Part shown: piece by piece, positions 23,763 through 31,589 of the stretch
Numbering within the stretch: the first letter of the stretch is position 1
Layout: each line of letters starts with the position of its first letter
IMG/VR virus record: IMGVR_UViG_3300042691_027378
Coordinates: 1 to 35,359 of that record
Strand: one strand, 5' to 3'
Length of the DNA stretch: 35,359 nt
From: a virus
The notes under the pieces: generated by a model
The model's input: the letters and a program-made list of their open reading frames with translations, nothing else
The model's database searches: none
Told to the model about the DNA's origin: nothing
Position numbers and translations under genes: made by a program

Positions 23763-24728
23763 ATGACATTCTTGTCATTGGTACTCTGTCTTTTAATGGA
23801 CAGTTGTTTGCCGCGGATCCCGGATGCCCCTATCCGAGTTACAGCGGTAGGGGAAACTTATGAACAGGCTAGAGATAATGCTTACAGAGAAGCTGCCGAA
23901 ACTTTTGTAGGGGCGGTAGTTGTTTCTGACAAAGAAGCCCGTAATCAAAAACTAGTTAAAGATGATATACTAGTTTACAGCTCGGCCTATGTAGATAAGT
24001 TTAAATTAATCAGCCAAGAAGAACGGAATGGCAAAGTACATATTGTTATTGATGTTTGGCTGAGTCCTAGTAAAATTGCTAATCGAATTCTATATGTTAT
24101 TACAAATGACACTGAATTCGATGGCGCAAGGATGACTGAACAATATCGAACATACATTAAGACCAAAACTCAAGGCGACAAGCTCATTCAAAAACTGCTG
24201 GAGCCTTATCCGCAAAATGCCTTTAATATCGAAAAGGTATCACAGGAGTTTAAAGTCAATGAAGTTCGTGTGCCTTACCTGCACATTGTTTACAGTTTAA
24301 AATGGAACAAAGGATATCTCACAGCATTAGAGGAAGGTATCAATGCAGTCAGTGACGGCAAGGTTGCTGAACGCAACTCAGTATCTAGAATCATAGTAGA
24401 ACAAAAGCGAGGTTGGACAGTTATTGGTAGTATGCGGCCATATTACTTTAATGACATAAACACCACAAATTTGATCTATCAAAAATTTGAATCTAAAAAA
24501 TTAGTTGTTCGTCTTACATTGATGAATAATAATACTCCAATTTATACAACCTGTAGTAAAGTGTTTCCCAACAGGCTTTATACAGTTGGATCTACTAATT
24601 TAGATATTAATGGTCTACAAGTATTTTACTCTGAATTTAAAATCAGCGCACCACAGAGAAATACATTTGATAATGTTACCAATGTAGTTTTATCCATTGA
24701 TACTGAAGATAGGTGTGCGTTTAGATAA
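23763..24728 (+). CDS. Envelope protein with FlgT N-terminal-like domain
   Basis: 321 residues. A short hydrophobic N-terminus (MTFLSLVLCLLMDSC) could be a signal, and C15 could be a lipid-attachment site, though the lipobox LMDSC is atypical. Residues about 24-115 (VTAVGETYEQARDNAYREAA with DILVYSSAYVDKFKLISQEE and VHIVIDVWLS) match the pattern of the FlgT N-terminal domain or LPP20-related proteins, known from flagellar outer-membrane rings. The C-terminal half is not recognised. It lies 2 nt after the lipoprotein gene and ends 8 nt before the radical SAM gene. A periplasmic or outer-membrane role is likely. A flagellar role is not supported by any neighbour. Confidence 0.55.
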   Translation: MTFLSLVLCLLMDSCLPRIPDAPIRVTAVGETYEQARDNAYREAAETFVGAVVVSDKEARNQKLVKDDILVYSSAYVDKFKLISQEERNGKVHIVIDVWLSPSKIANRILYVITNDTEFDGARMTEQYRTYIKTKTQGDKLIQKLLEPYPQNAFNIEKVSQEFKVNEVRVPYLHIVYSLKWNKGYLTALEEGINAVSDGKVAERNSVSRIIVEQKRGWTVIGSMRPYYFNDINTTNLIYQKFESKKLVVRLTLMNNNTPIYTTCSKVFPNRLYTVGSTNLDINGLQVFYSEFKISAPQRNTFDNVTNVVLSIDTEDRCAFR

Positions 24729-24736
24729 GTATTTTG

Positions 24737-25633
24737 ATGTATAAAGTAACCAGCAGATGGGGACACCAAAATTCTGTCAAGGTTGAATGGAATCTAGGAA
24801 AGCGGTGCAATTACGATTGTTCATATTGTCCTAGTTCCATTCACGATAACACCAGCCCCCATACACCGATAGAAACTTTAAAAAGTGTAGTTGATAAACT
24901 GCTCACACTTAACAAACCGGTGCGTTTAAGCTTCACCGGCGGAGAGCCCTGCGTCCATCCGCAGTTTGAAGAATTAATAAGATATGCTAGGCACAAGGGC
25001 GTTCCCTGGATAAGCGTAACTACCAACGGAACTCGACCTTACGAATTTTATTCTATGCTACCTGTTAGCCAATACGTATTCAGCATACATTTTGAATACG
25101 ATTGGAACCGTGTTGTTAACACGCTACGCAAATTAAGAGATTCAACTAATTTAAACCTTATAGGACAAATCATGGCACATCATGATCATATGCCTATGGT
25201 CAAGCTAGTACGCCAAGTATTGCTCAACGACGACATTGCCAGTACTGTAAGAAGAATAAGATGGACTGAAGGCGACCATGATTTATTTGATGACTTGCGA
25301 TATCACCCCAATGACCTTAATTGGATCAAAGAACAAGAATCAACAGTACAGGGTAACTGTGTCATAGACGACCAACAAATTCTGCACTCGAATGATGTTA
25401 TTAAATTACACCTTAATCAGTACAAAGACTGGACCTGTAATGCAGGTATTGAGAGTTTGATGATTAACTGGGACGGAGAAGTACACCGTGCCACTTGTCG
25501 AGTTGGTGGCAGTCTAGGAAATATATACGATGGTTCGTTTGACATACCTACAGAGCCAATTACCTGTACTAGAAATTGGTGCACCTGTGCTGCCGATATA
25601 CCTTTGACAAAAACTAATAATGAACCTAGCTAA
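24737..25633 (+). CDS. Radical SAM protein with SPASM-like C-terminal Cys cluster
   Basis: 298 residues from the ATG at 24737; a TTG three bases earlier is less likely. The core motif is C24-x3-C28-x2-C31 (CNYDCSYC), with TGGEP at 67-71. The C-terminal part (WTCNAG, INWDGEVHRATCRVGGSLGN, and later CTRNWCTC) has the layout of a SPASM domain, which holds auxiliary 4Fe-4S clusters and is common in peptide-modifying enzymes. The C-terminal part at 34998-35359 is clearly related (WMCNSG, SYSCHD, LGTL). It overlaps the SGNH gene by 14 nt. Whether it acts on a peptide or another substrate is unknown. Confidence 0.84.
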   Translation: MYKVTSRWGHQNSVKVEWNLGKRCNYDCSYCPSSIHDNTSPHTPIETLKSVVDKLLTLNKPVRLSFTGGEPCVHPQFEELIRYARHKGVPWISVTTNGTRPYEFYSMLPVSQYVFSIHFEYDWNRVVNTLRKLRDSTNLNLIGQIMAHHDHMPMVKLVRQVLLNDDIASTVRRIRWTEGDHDLFDDLRYHPNDLNWIKEQESTVQGNCVIDDQQILHSNDVIKLHLNQYKDWTCNAGIESLMINWDGEVHRATCRVGGSLGNIYDGSFDIPTEPITCTRNWCTCAADIPLTKTNNEPS

Positions 25634-26483
25634 TTTAGACGTTTCTAAATACAAAAGGTTTTTTGCCTTTGGTTGTAGTTTTACAAACTACATTTGGCCA
25701 ACATGGGCTGACATTATTGCACAGGATATTGAAGTTTATCAGAATTGGGGACAAATAGGTTCAGGCAATCATTATATCTTTAATTCTGTATTAGAGTGCG
25801 ATGCTAGAAATAACTTTACCAAAGACGATCTAGTTATAATCATGTGGTCGTCTATTGAAAGAGAAGATCGCTATTCTAACGGCAAGTGGTTAACTGCAAT
25901 TACAGAAAAAGATAAAAAAAGTTTATATGGCCGACAATGGTTTAAAAGTTACGGGGAAGACTATCGTAGTTGTTTAATACGAGACATGGCATTTATAAAG
26001 TCAACACAGACATTCCTCTCTGCTAAAAACTGCGATTGGGCAAATTTTAGTATGTACTCTATATGTAACATGGATGAGGAGAAACTGTTACAAGATGGGT
26101 ATGCTGACGACAAAGATGTAGATTTGCTTATACAGAGATATTTAAAGCTAAACAGAGATCTCTGTGACGGCAAAGAAATTACTGAACCCTATGTCTGTGA
26201 TCCTGATGTGCTTGCTCTTTATAAAGATGCATATTCACAGATAAAATATTCGGTGCTAGATATAGTACGACAAGGACATTTTTTAAAAGACAATCTAGCT
26301 AATTTTGGTGATGGGCATCCTACGCCAATTGAACATTTAAACTATTTAGATACTGTGTTGCCTAATAACTTGAGTCTAAAGGCAAAGCAGTTTGCAGTAG
26401 AATGGGAATCAGTAGTTCAGTCTATTAAAGAACGTGATGTTATGCCGCAGAAGTTTGAAAGACCTATAATTAAAAGATTATAA
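25620..26483 (+). CDS. SGNH-like hydrolase, larger form
   Basis: 287 residues, longer than the 212-residue forms. Block I is AFGCSFTNY with S20 as the expected nucleophile; NWGQIGSGN (42-50) stands at the block II/III position; and GDGHPTPIEHLNYL near 235-248 supplies the His and Asp positions (DGHP). A middle insert of about 80 residues separates these blocks. It overlaps the radical SAM gene by 14 nt and converges with the radical SAM gene at 26478 with a 6-nt overlap. An esterase or acyltransferase activity on a surface polymer fits the family. The substrate cannot be read. Confidence 0.68.
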   Translation: MNLANLDVSKYKRFFAFGCSFTNYIWPTWADIIAQDIEVYQNWGQIGSGNHYIFNSVLECDARNNFTKDDLVIIMWSSIEREDRYSNGKWLTAITEKDKKSLYGRQWFKSYGEDYRSCLIRDMAFIKSTQTFLSAKNCDWANFSMYSICNMDEEKLLQDGYADDKDVDLLIQRYLKLNRDLCDGKEITEPYVCDPDVLALYKDAYSQIKYSVLDIVRQGHFLKDNLANFGDGHPTPIEHLNYLDTVLPNNLSLKAKQFAVEWESVVQSIKERDVMPQKFERPIIKRL

Positions 26484-27860
26484 CAAATGCGATAGTTCTG
26501 GAAATACTTTTTTAAATTCACTGCCTCTTACAGCATCTATATTAAAGATGTATTCCTTAAAAGCAGTTAACTGATCTGAATGATCTTCACTGTCCATAAA
26601 ATCTAAAACTGCCTGCCAGCGTTTCCAACCGTAGGGATTAAGTTTCCAGTAGTCTTCATCTTGCCTATAGTTTTTATACAGCCAAGTTGCTAGTTCTGCA
26701 AATTTCTGTCTTACCTCTGCTTTATCTTCTTCTGGTAAACATTTTATACTTAAAAATGTAGGAATATACAATAGGTGCATGTTTACAATTCCGCCACCTG
26801 CTTGTATTCCACCGACAGTATTTTCTAAATTAACTTTCTTAAAGTTTTGTGTAATCTTCCATTTGGCAAAATCTGCCAAGTGTTTAATGTTTAGTATTTG
26901 TATTGCAGTAGCAATACTAACTTGTATGTTATCCGGAGTGTTATCTAACTTGCGTAAATTCTTTTCTATAGTGGCCCAGTCGCTAGGATAGCGAATGTAA
27001 TAGTTACGGTCGCCTATAGCATCAACGCTAAAGCCAACTTTAACTTTTTTAAATTGTTTCCATAAATCAATGATTTCGTCATCTATTAATAATCCGTTTG
27101 TATTGTAGCGTACAAGTATCTTGTCTGCGTATCCTTGACGTATAATTTCTTCAAGGAATAATCTATGCTCTCGGATCATTAAAGGCTCACCGCCTGCAAA
27201 GTATACCTGCTTTAGGTTAGGGATCTGTGCATACATCTCTTTCCAGAAGTCTGGATTCTCATGCCAAAAGTTATTAAATTCTTTTCGGTCCCATTGCATC
27301 TGTTCTTTAAGTACAGTTGATTTAAACAACGGATATATTTTTTTATGATCAGCTACCCACTGACTGCTATCGTGTGGGCTACACATAACACACTTAAGAT
27401 TACAAGTGTGTCCTAATCTTAAATCTAGATAAACAAGTTTATCTGGAACTGTGCCATCTTCTTCTGTTTGTGCAATAAGTTCTGCAACATCGATACCTTC
27501 TTCAATCCAAGAACCAGTCTCCCAAATACGTTTACTAGCCACACCTTGGGATTCTTCTCCTATGCACTTACTACAACTAGAAGGGATTTTTCCCTCTAGC
27601 ATAGTTAAACGTACATCCTTCATATATTCATTATTCCACGCACTCATTGGAGTTTCACGACCAAAGTTTGCTGGCTGACCTTTTTCATTCTTAACAAGGC
27701 CTATTGTGTGATTTTCACCTGCACCACTGGCGTTAGCACCACAGCACAATCTCATATCACCATTGGGGCGTGTGGCAAAATGTATCCACGGCAATATGCA
27801 GAAAGTTTTACTTCCTGATACTGTTTCAATTTTATCTTGCCAAAGTTTAATTTTATTCAT
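26478..27860 (-). CDS. Radical SAM protein with N-terminal Twitch-like Cys cluster, long form
   Basis: 460 residues from the ATG at 27860, chosen because it overlaps the upstream gene by 8 nt in the usual style. A GTG at 27875 is also possible. N-terminal cysteines are C21 (TFCILPWIHFAT), C39-C40 (RLCC), and C96 and C99 (CSKC). The core motif is C153-x3-C157-x2-C160 (CNLKCVMC), and AGGEPLMIREH places GGEP at 223-226. The middle insert and the N-terminal order resemble the 20819 protein. It is the last gene of the minus-strand unit that comes in from the right edge. It shares no precursor peptide within sight. Confidence 0.86.
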   Translation of the reverse strand: MNKIKLWQDKIETVSGSKTFCILPWIHFATRPNGDMRLCCGANASGAGENHTIGLVKNEKGQPANFGRETPMSAWNNEYMKDVRLTMLEGKIPSSCSKCIGEESQGVASKRIWETGSWIEEGIDVAELIAQTEEDGTVPDKLVYLDLRLGHTCNLKCVMCSPHDSSQWVADHKKIYPLFKSTVLKEQMQWDRKEFNNFWHENPDFWKEMYAQIPNLKQVYFAGGEPLMIREHRLFLEEIIRQGYADKILVRYNTNGLLIDDEIIDLWKQFKKVKVGFSVDAIGDRNYYIRYPSDWATIEKNLRKLDNTPDNIQVSIATAIQILNIKHLADFAKWKITQNFKKVNLENTVGGIQAGGGIVNMHLLYIPTFLSIKCLPEEDKAEVRQKFAELATWLYKNYRQDEDYWKLNPYGWKRWQAVLDFMDSEDHSDQLTAFKEYIFNIDAVRGSEFKKVFPELSHLL

Positions 27861-28893
27861 TGCAGTTTTTAGCACAAGCCCAGGGTTTGTTTGGGCCTGT
27901 AGTTATTTCATTAAGATCAGACCAAACACTGTCTGTAATTGCATTGTTATTTAAATTAAAAATATCTAAACTTTTAAATTTATTTTTAGTATCTTCAACC
28001 ATTTTATTTCTTAAACTATGTATGGTAATTTTTTCTTCGAGAGGTTGTTCCAACCAATCACTGCCTACCCAACAACAGGGCAATACATTACCTCTACTGT
28101 CAATGTATAATTCTTTATTGTTTATACATCTAGGTTTTACTTTGGCATTAGAAACGTGTGATTCCCATGATTTGAGATTGGCTGCTACTTCTTCTAATTT
28201 AATTACAGCTACTTTTTTAAAACGTTCTGTGATAGCAGGCTTAAGACTGTATTCATAGTTGCCATTTTTATCCTCAACATTAAACTTCTCCATGTCGTAG
28301 AACCTAGCTGTAGACTTGAAGTTAACTTTACCAAAACCTAAAGCTAACATTTCTTTTTCAAATTGATCTGCTTCAAGTTCGTTGTGTTCAAAAATTAAAC
28401 AGTCAATGGTAGCATATCCTCCGGCATTTATAAATGCCTTTGCATTGTCTATAATTTTGTGCCAGTCTGTTCCACGTCGATATAACACATGGCTGTCTGC
28501 AAATCCATCTATGCCAAATGTTACTTCGTGATTATCTTTCAGCGCCTTTGCTAGGTTAGCCCACCATGTGGTAGATCTAGCACTGCCATTTGTATGTATG
28601 CCCAGTCTTACTTGGGGATTTGCATTACGCACGTATTCAAAAATTTCTAAACAATCTTGTGCTATAATAGGATCGCCGTAATTGCCACAGGCATAGAAGT
28701 TAGTAAGTTTAGACAGAAAGTCTAAAGAGAACCAACTTTTAAATTGATCTAGAGTAATTTCATTTTTTCCAACAAAGGGACGTTCTTTCCCTCCGTTATA
28801 GTTCCTAGCACACATAGGACAACTAGCTTGACATTTGTCTGTAAGCTCAACGTGTACTTGTTCGATATTATCTAAATGATTTAAGCTGGGCAT
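27853..28893 (-). CDS. Radical SAM/SPASM-like protein with a GNYGDP variant
   Basis: 346 residues. The core motif is C21-x3-C25-x2-C28 (CQASCPMC), but the GGEP-type loop reads CGNYGDPIIAQD (G70-P75). That variant keeps the G..GDP shape seen in a minority of radical SAM proteins. C256 (PRCINNKELYIDSRGN) and C273-C274 (LPCCW), plus two Cys in the terminal ACAKNCNE, form a SPASM-like C-terminal cluster region. It overlaps the small helical protein gene by 13 nt and the 26478 gene by 8 nt. The SPASM layout is typical of peptide-modifying enzymes, so the small protein beside it is worth testing as a substrate. Confidence 0.82.
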   Translation of the reverse strand: MPSLNHLDNIEQVHVELTDKCQASCPMCARNYNGGKERPFVGKNEITLDQFKSWFSLDFLSKLTNFYACGNYGDPIIAQDCLEIFEYVRNANPQVRLGIHTNGSARSTTWWANLAKALKDNHEVTFGIDGFADSHVLYRRGTDWHKIIDNAKAFINAGGYATIDCLIFEHNELEADQFEKEMLALGFGKVNFKSTARFYDMEKFNVEDKNGNYEYSLKPAITERFKKVAVIKLEEVAANLKSWESHVSNAKVKPRCINNKELYIDSRGNVLPCCWVGSDWLEQPLEEKITIHSLRNKMVEDTKNKFKSLDIFNLNNNAITDSVWSDLNEITTGPNKPWACAKNCNE

Positions 28894-29066
28894 TTCTCAA
28901 GAATAGCAAACACATCTTCGCCAAGCTCTTCGACTATGAGTTGATAGGCTTTGGGATTTTCTTTAATTTTTAACAGAGACTTGTACAGCACAATATTTTG
29001 CTGTTGAATTTCCATAAACTTCTTGATATAAAACTGGTCTTGGAAAACTGGATTTTCTTCTGACAT
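28881..29066 (-). CDS. Small helical protein of unknown function
   Basis: 61 residues from the ATG at 29066 (TAATG overlap of 1 nt with the gene before it), preceded by an AGGAG ribosome site (CACCAAGGAGATTTTA). The sequence is helix-rich (YIKKFMEIQQQNIVLYK, AYQLIVEELGEDVFAIL) and ends ILEKCPA. There is no signal or membrane segment. It is embedded between a SPASM-type radical SAM gene and a prolyl-hydroxylase-like gene. No family recognised. It could be a precursor or carrier peptide, an adaptor, or an ordinary small phage protein. Confidence 0.55.
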   Translation of the reverse strand: MSEENPVFQDQFYIKKFMEIQQQNIVLYKSLLKIKENPKAYQLIVEELGEDVFAILEKCPA

Positions 29067-29680
29067 TAAAATCTCCTTGGTGAATAACCAACACGTGGTC
29101 TGTCTGCAAAGAAACAACTTGCGATCCATTTACAGCCTTTGGTTATTAATGTGCTTTCGTGTATTGTTGACCAGTTTGTTTCTTCGTCATAATTTTGTTG
29201 AAAATATAAAAATGAACCTGCTTTAGGTTTTATAGAAACATTATATTTTGGAAACAAAGTTTCGCCACCAGTCATGTCGTCATTAAAATAAAAAATGCCT
29301 GTACCCACTCTGTCACCACCATATTTGTAATAGTTAATCTGTCTTGGATCATAGGGATAATCGTGATGTAGATCTAAATAACGTCCTTCAGGATAGTTAT
29401 AGATATCAATTGCTTCAATATGATTGAAGGGAATCTTGGCACATTTGACAATAGCACTGGCTAGCTTATCATAGTGGTGCGGATCCATACCCCAACTTAT
29501 ACCCCTATTCTCAACTAGTTCGGTAACCTGTGCATATGACTCTTGTCTACTCTGCTTTCCACTATTTGGGTTCATAGTATCTTTAGTGTGCTTATCAATG
29601 ATTTCTTGACAGAGCTCTAAAGGAATAGCATCTTCAAATACAGATATTCTAGGTGCTTCTAAATAAACAATTTCTTTCAT
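29066..29680 (-). CDS. Prolyl 4-hydroxylase-like 2OG-Fe(II) oxygenase
   Basis: 204 residues, complete for the P4H alpha-like catalytic domain. H105-H-D107 in YLDLHHDYPY, GTGIFYFNDDMTGGETLFP (127-145), and the distal H174 with K184 in STIHESTLITKGCKWIA match the P4H pattern, in which a Lys anchors 2-oxoglutarate. It belongs to a different subgroup from the AspH-like oxygenases of the window. It overlaps the CSD-GPx fusion by 4 nt and the 61-residue gene by 1 nt. The family hydroxylates peptidyl proline or other small substrates. Nothing here fixes the target. Confidence 0.84.
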   Translation of the reverse strand: MKEIVYLEAPRISVFEDAIPLELCQEIIDKHTKDTMNPNSGKQSRQESYAQVTELVENRGISWGMDPHHYDKLASAIVKCAKIPFNHIEAIDIYNYPEGRYLDLHHDYPYDPRQINYYKYGGDRVGTGIFYFNDDMTGGETLFPKYNVSIKPKAGSFLYFQQNYDEETNWSTIHESTLITKGCKWIASCFFADRPRVGYSPRRF

Positions 29681-30405
29681 AGTGTGTCTTCTAGTAATTT
29701 TTCTATTTCTACAGTTAAGTCCAATGGATCGGTCATATGATCAAAACTTAATACTGTTGATCCTACACAATTAATGAGATACTTATGAAAGTTCCACTGT
29801 GGTGTTTGTCCTGTTTTTTCAGCTAACAGTTTATAAAGAGAATGTACTTGGTTATTTGTGTCTTCTATTTGCTGACCTGGCTGTGTACTGTCTTTGTTAA
29901 CGCAGTTAATCTTTTCCATGACTTTGAAAGTCACACCGTAATTGACTTTACAAAAAGACTCAATCTCATTATTGGCCAATGGCTCTTGACCTGCAAAGTT
30001 ATTTGTTGGAAATGCTATTACTGCTAGGCCTTTGTCTTTGTAGAGTTGATGTAGTTTTTCTAAACTTTCGTACTGCGGAGTTAGCCCGCATTTACTTGCT
30101 GTGTTAACCACTAACACTACCTGTCCAAGGTACTGAGAGAAATGAATTCTTTCTCCTTTGAGACTGATCATTTCATGATCATAAAAACTTAAATCTTGTG
30201 TTTCAGTCACTTCAATATCCTCTGCTTCTAATCCCAACGACCCATCGACTCTGTTAAATTTAACTTTTTGAAATTCAAATAACGTTTGAGGCTCAGTCTT
30301 TACTTTCCATTTTTCTGCAAAGACCTGTTTCCCATCAATGTCAGATATAATAAATCCAATGCCTTTAGCATCGTTAAACCATTTTACTGTTCCGCTGTCT
30401 ATCAT
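29677..30405 (-). CDS. Cold-shock domain fused to a cysteine glutathione peroxidase
   Basis: 242 residues in two parts. Residues about 4-64 form a cold-shock domain: SGTVKWFNDAKGIGFI covers the RNP1-type motif, but the RNP2 region reads VFAEKWKV where VFVHFSAI is usual, so nucleic-acid binding may be weakened. Residues about 72-236 are a glutathione peroxidase: NTASKCGLTPQYESL with peroxidatic C106, Q140 in FAGQEP, and W204/N205 in WNFHKYLI. These complete the Cys-Gln-Trp-Asn tetrad. C152 (ESFCKVNYGVTF) is at the resolving position of thioredoxin-type GPx. One open frame, with no frameshift. I know both families only as separate proteins. The gene lies 3 nt downstream of the tandem oxygenases. 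A role in oxidative stress during infection is inferred. Confidence 0.85.
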   Translation of the reverse strand: MIDSGTVKWFNDAKGIGFIISDIDGKQVFAEKWKVKTEPQTLFEFQKVKFNRVDGSLGLEAEDIEVTETQDLSFYDHEMISLKGERIHFSQYLGQVVLVVNTASKCGLTPQYESLEKLHQLYKDKGLAVIAFPTNNFAGQEPLANNEIESFCKVNYGVTFKVMEKINCVNKDSTQPGQQIEDTNNQVHSLYKLLAEKTGQTPQWNFHKYLINCVGSTVLSFDHMTDPLDLTVEIEKLLEDTL

Positions 30406-30408
30406 AAA

Positions 30409-30969
30409 TCACCAAAAGTTAAAAAGATATTTAGGTCCAAGTCCAGAATTAACACCAGCATGCCAGTAGCGTCTACTGTCCCATCTATAAGTAGCACCCT
30501 GCGGCTGATTATAAAAACACTGATTATCTACTATTACTGCATGTCCAAATGCTGGTTGTGTAATGTGGCAATGAAATCTTATCTTGTCTGGTTCTAACAT
30601 AAACTGTGCTTCATTGTCGTGAACGTCCCAATGCAATGGAGCCATCTTGCCTGGGTGTATTCTACTGATCCATGCAGTATTCCATGTCTTAACACCTACG
30701 AAGTCGGCAAACTTTTCAACGACTTCCATAGAAAAATTCTTTTCAGGTAAAAACATATCCCACTCAACAGTTCCGCCATCCTTGAATAACTTGTATCCTG
30801 CACCTTCCCATGCATCTAGGACAGCATCTAGTCCAGGAACATTGTCCCCTCTCTTATGACTAGGCCCTACATACGCAGGTTCTTGATCTTTTATCTGATC
30901 AATAACTGCATCCCAGTCAATAATATCACCAAGAATTTTACCACAATTTCCAATATACTCTACAGTCAT
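30409..30969 (-). CDS. 2OG-oxygenase-like protein, tandem copy 1
   Basis: 186 residues. H113-W-D115 in APLHWDVHD and distal H170 in RYWHAGVNSGLGPK. N174 is conserved, and K180 occupies the usual Arg position at +10. It opens with a segment (IIDWDAVIDQIKDQ) shared with the next two proteins, showing common origin. The 3' gene is the CSD-GPx fusion, with a 3-nt gap, and it overlaps the next copy by 4 nt. It is the most divergent of the three, for example in FHCHITQPAFG where the others carry FMQEQ-PGH. The metal site is intact, so activity is possible with a lysine-bound cosubstrate. Confidence 0.74.
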   Translation of the reverse strand: MTVEYIGNCGKILGDIIDWDAVIDQIKDQEPAYVGPSHKRGDNVPGLDAVLDAWEGAGYKLFKDGGTVEWDMFLPEKNFSMEVVEKFADFVGVKTWNTAWISRIHPGKMAPLHWDVHDNEAQFMLEPDKIRFHCHITQPAFGHAVIVDNQCFYNQPQGATYRWDSRRYWHAGVNSGLGPKYLFNFW

Positions 30970-31589
30970 TTTTTGTATCCTAAAAAATGAAACAAATAAT
31001 AAGTTTCAAATCCGCTGTTGGCGGCAGCATGCCAGTTCTTTCTATGTTTCCACTGATAGATACTGTGTTTCTTTTCATTATAAAAACAATGTTCATCTAG
31101 CATAAGAAAGTGTCCGGGCTGTTGCTCTTGCATAAAGCAAACATAACGGACGAGATTTAAATCCTTCCACTCTTTTTCTTTGTCTTCTAAATCCCAATGG
31201 TATGGAACTGTTACCCCTGGCTGTACTACACTTACAAATACACGCAAAGGTTCGGCATCAACAATTTTAGCAAACTGATTTTGTACCTCGACATCAAAAT
31301 GTTCGCCTGGATAGTAGTCCATCCATACAATATCTTGTATTCTATAATTTGCCTTACGCCATATACCTATTAGATCATAAAAGCAATCGCCTAAATCATC
31401 ATCATCTTCTGGAGCAGAGTCGTTGGTAAAGAATGTAAACGGACGACCTTCTCTTACAGGTACGTCTCCTTCGGCTATCATAACACTATTATTGTCTCCA
31501 TTAGTAGCACCAGTAATTTGAAGAATCACTTTATCCCAGTCAATTACTCCATCAGTAGATCCAGCGTAAGAGTGTACATTTTTATTCAT
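30966..31589 (-). CDS. 2OG-oxygenase-like protein, tandem copy 2
   Basis: 207 residues. VIDWDKVILQITG at the N-terminus, H131-W-D133 in VPYHWDLED, and distal H187 in KNWHAAANSGFETYY, with N191. Y197 stands at the position of the 2OG-binding Arg. YVCFMQEQQPGHFLMLDE and YYLFHFLGYKK are nearly shared with copy 3. An acidic loop (SAPEDDDDLGD, 58-68) lies upstream of the fold. The gene overlaps copies 1 and 3 by 4 nt each, so the array is probably translated as one coupled block. It is closely related to copy 3, a likely recent duplication. Confidence 0.75.
   Translation of the reverse strand: MNKNVHSYAGSTDGVIDWDKVILQITGATNGDNNSVMIAEGDVPVREGRPFTFFTNDSAPEDDDDLGDCFYDLIGIWRKANYRIQDIVWMDYYPGEHFDVEVQNQFAKIVDAEPLRVFVSVVQPGVTVPYHWDLEDKEKEWKDLNLVRYVCFMQEQQPGHFLMLDEHCFYNEKKHSIYQWKHRKNWHAAANSGFETYYLFHFLGYKK

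Noticed and set aside
23763-24728. Reading the FlgT-like protein as part of a flagellar operon
   Set aside because: No other flagellar gene is present, and the neighbours are a lipoprotein and a radical SAM gene.
27860-28258. 132-residue plus-strand frame opposite a radical SAM gene
   Set aside because: It runs antisense to a gene with intact cysteine motifs and has no supporting features.
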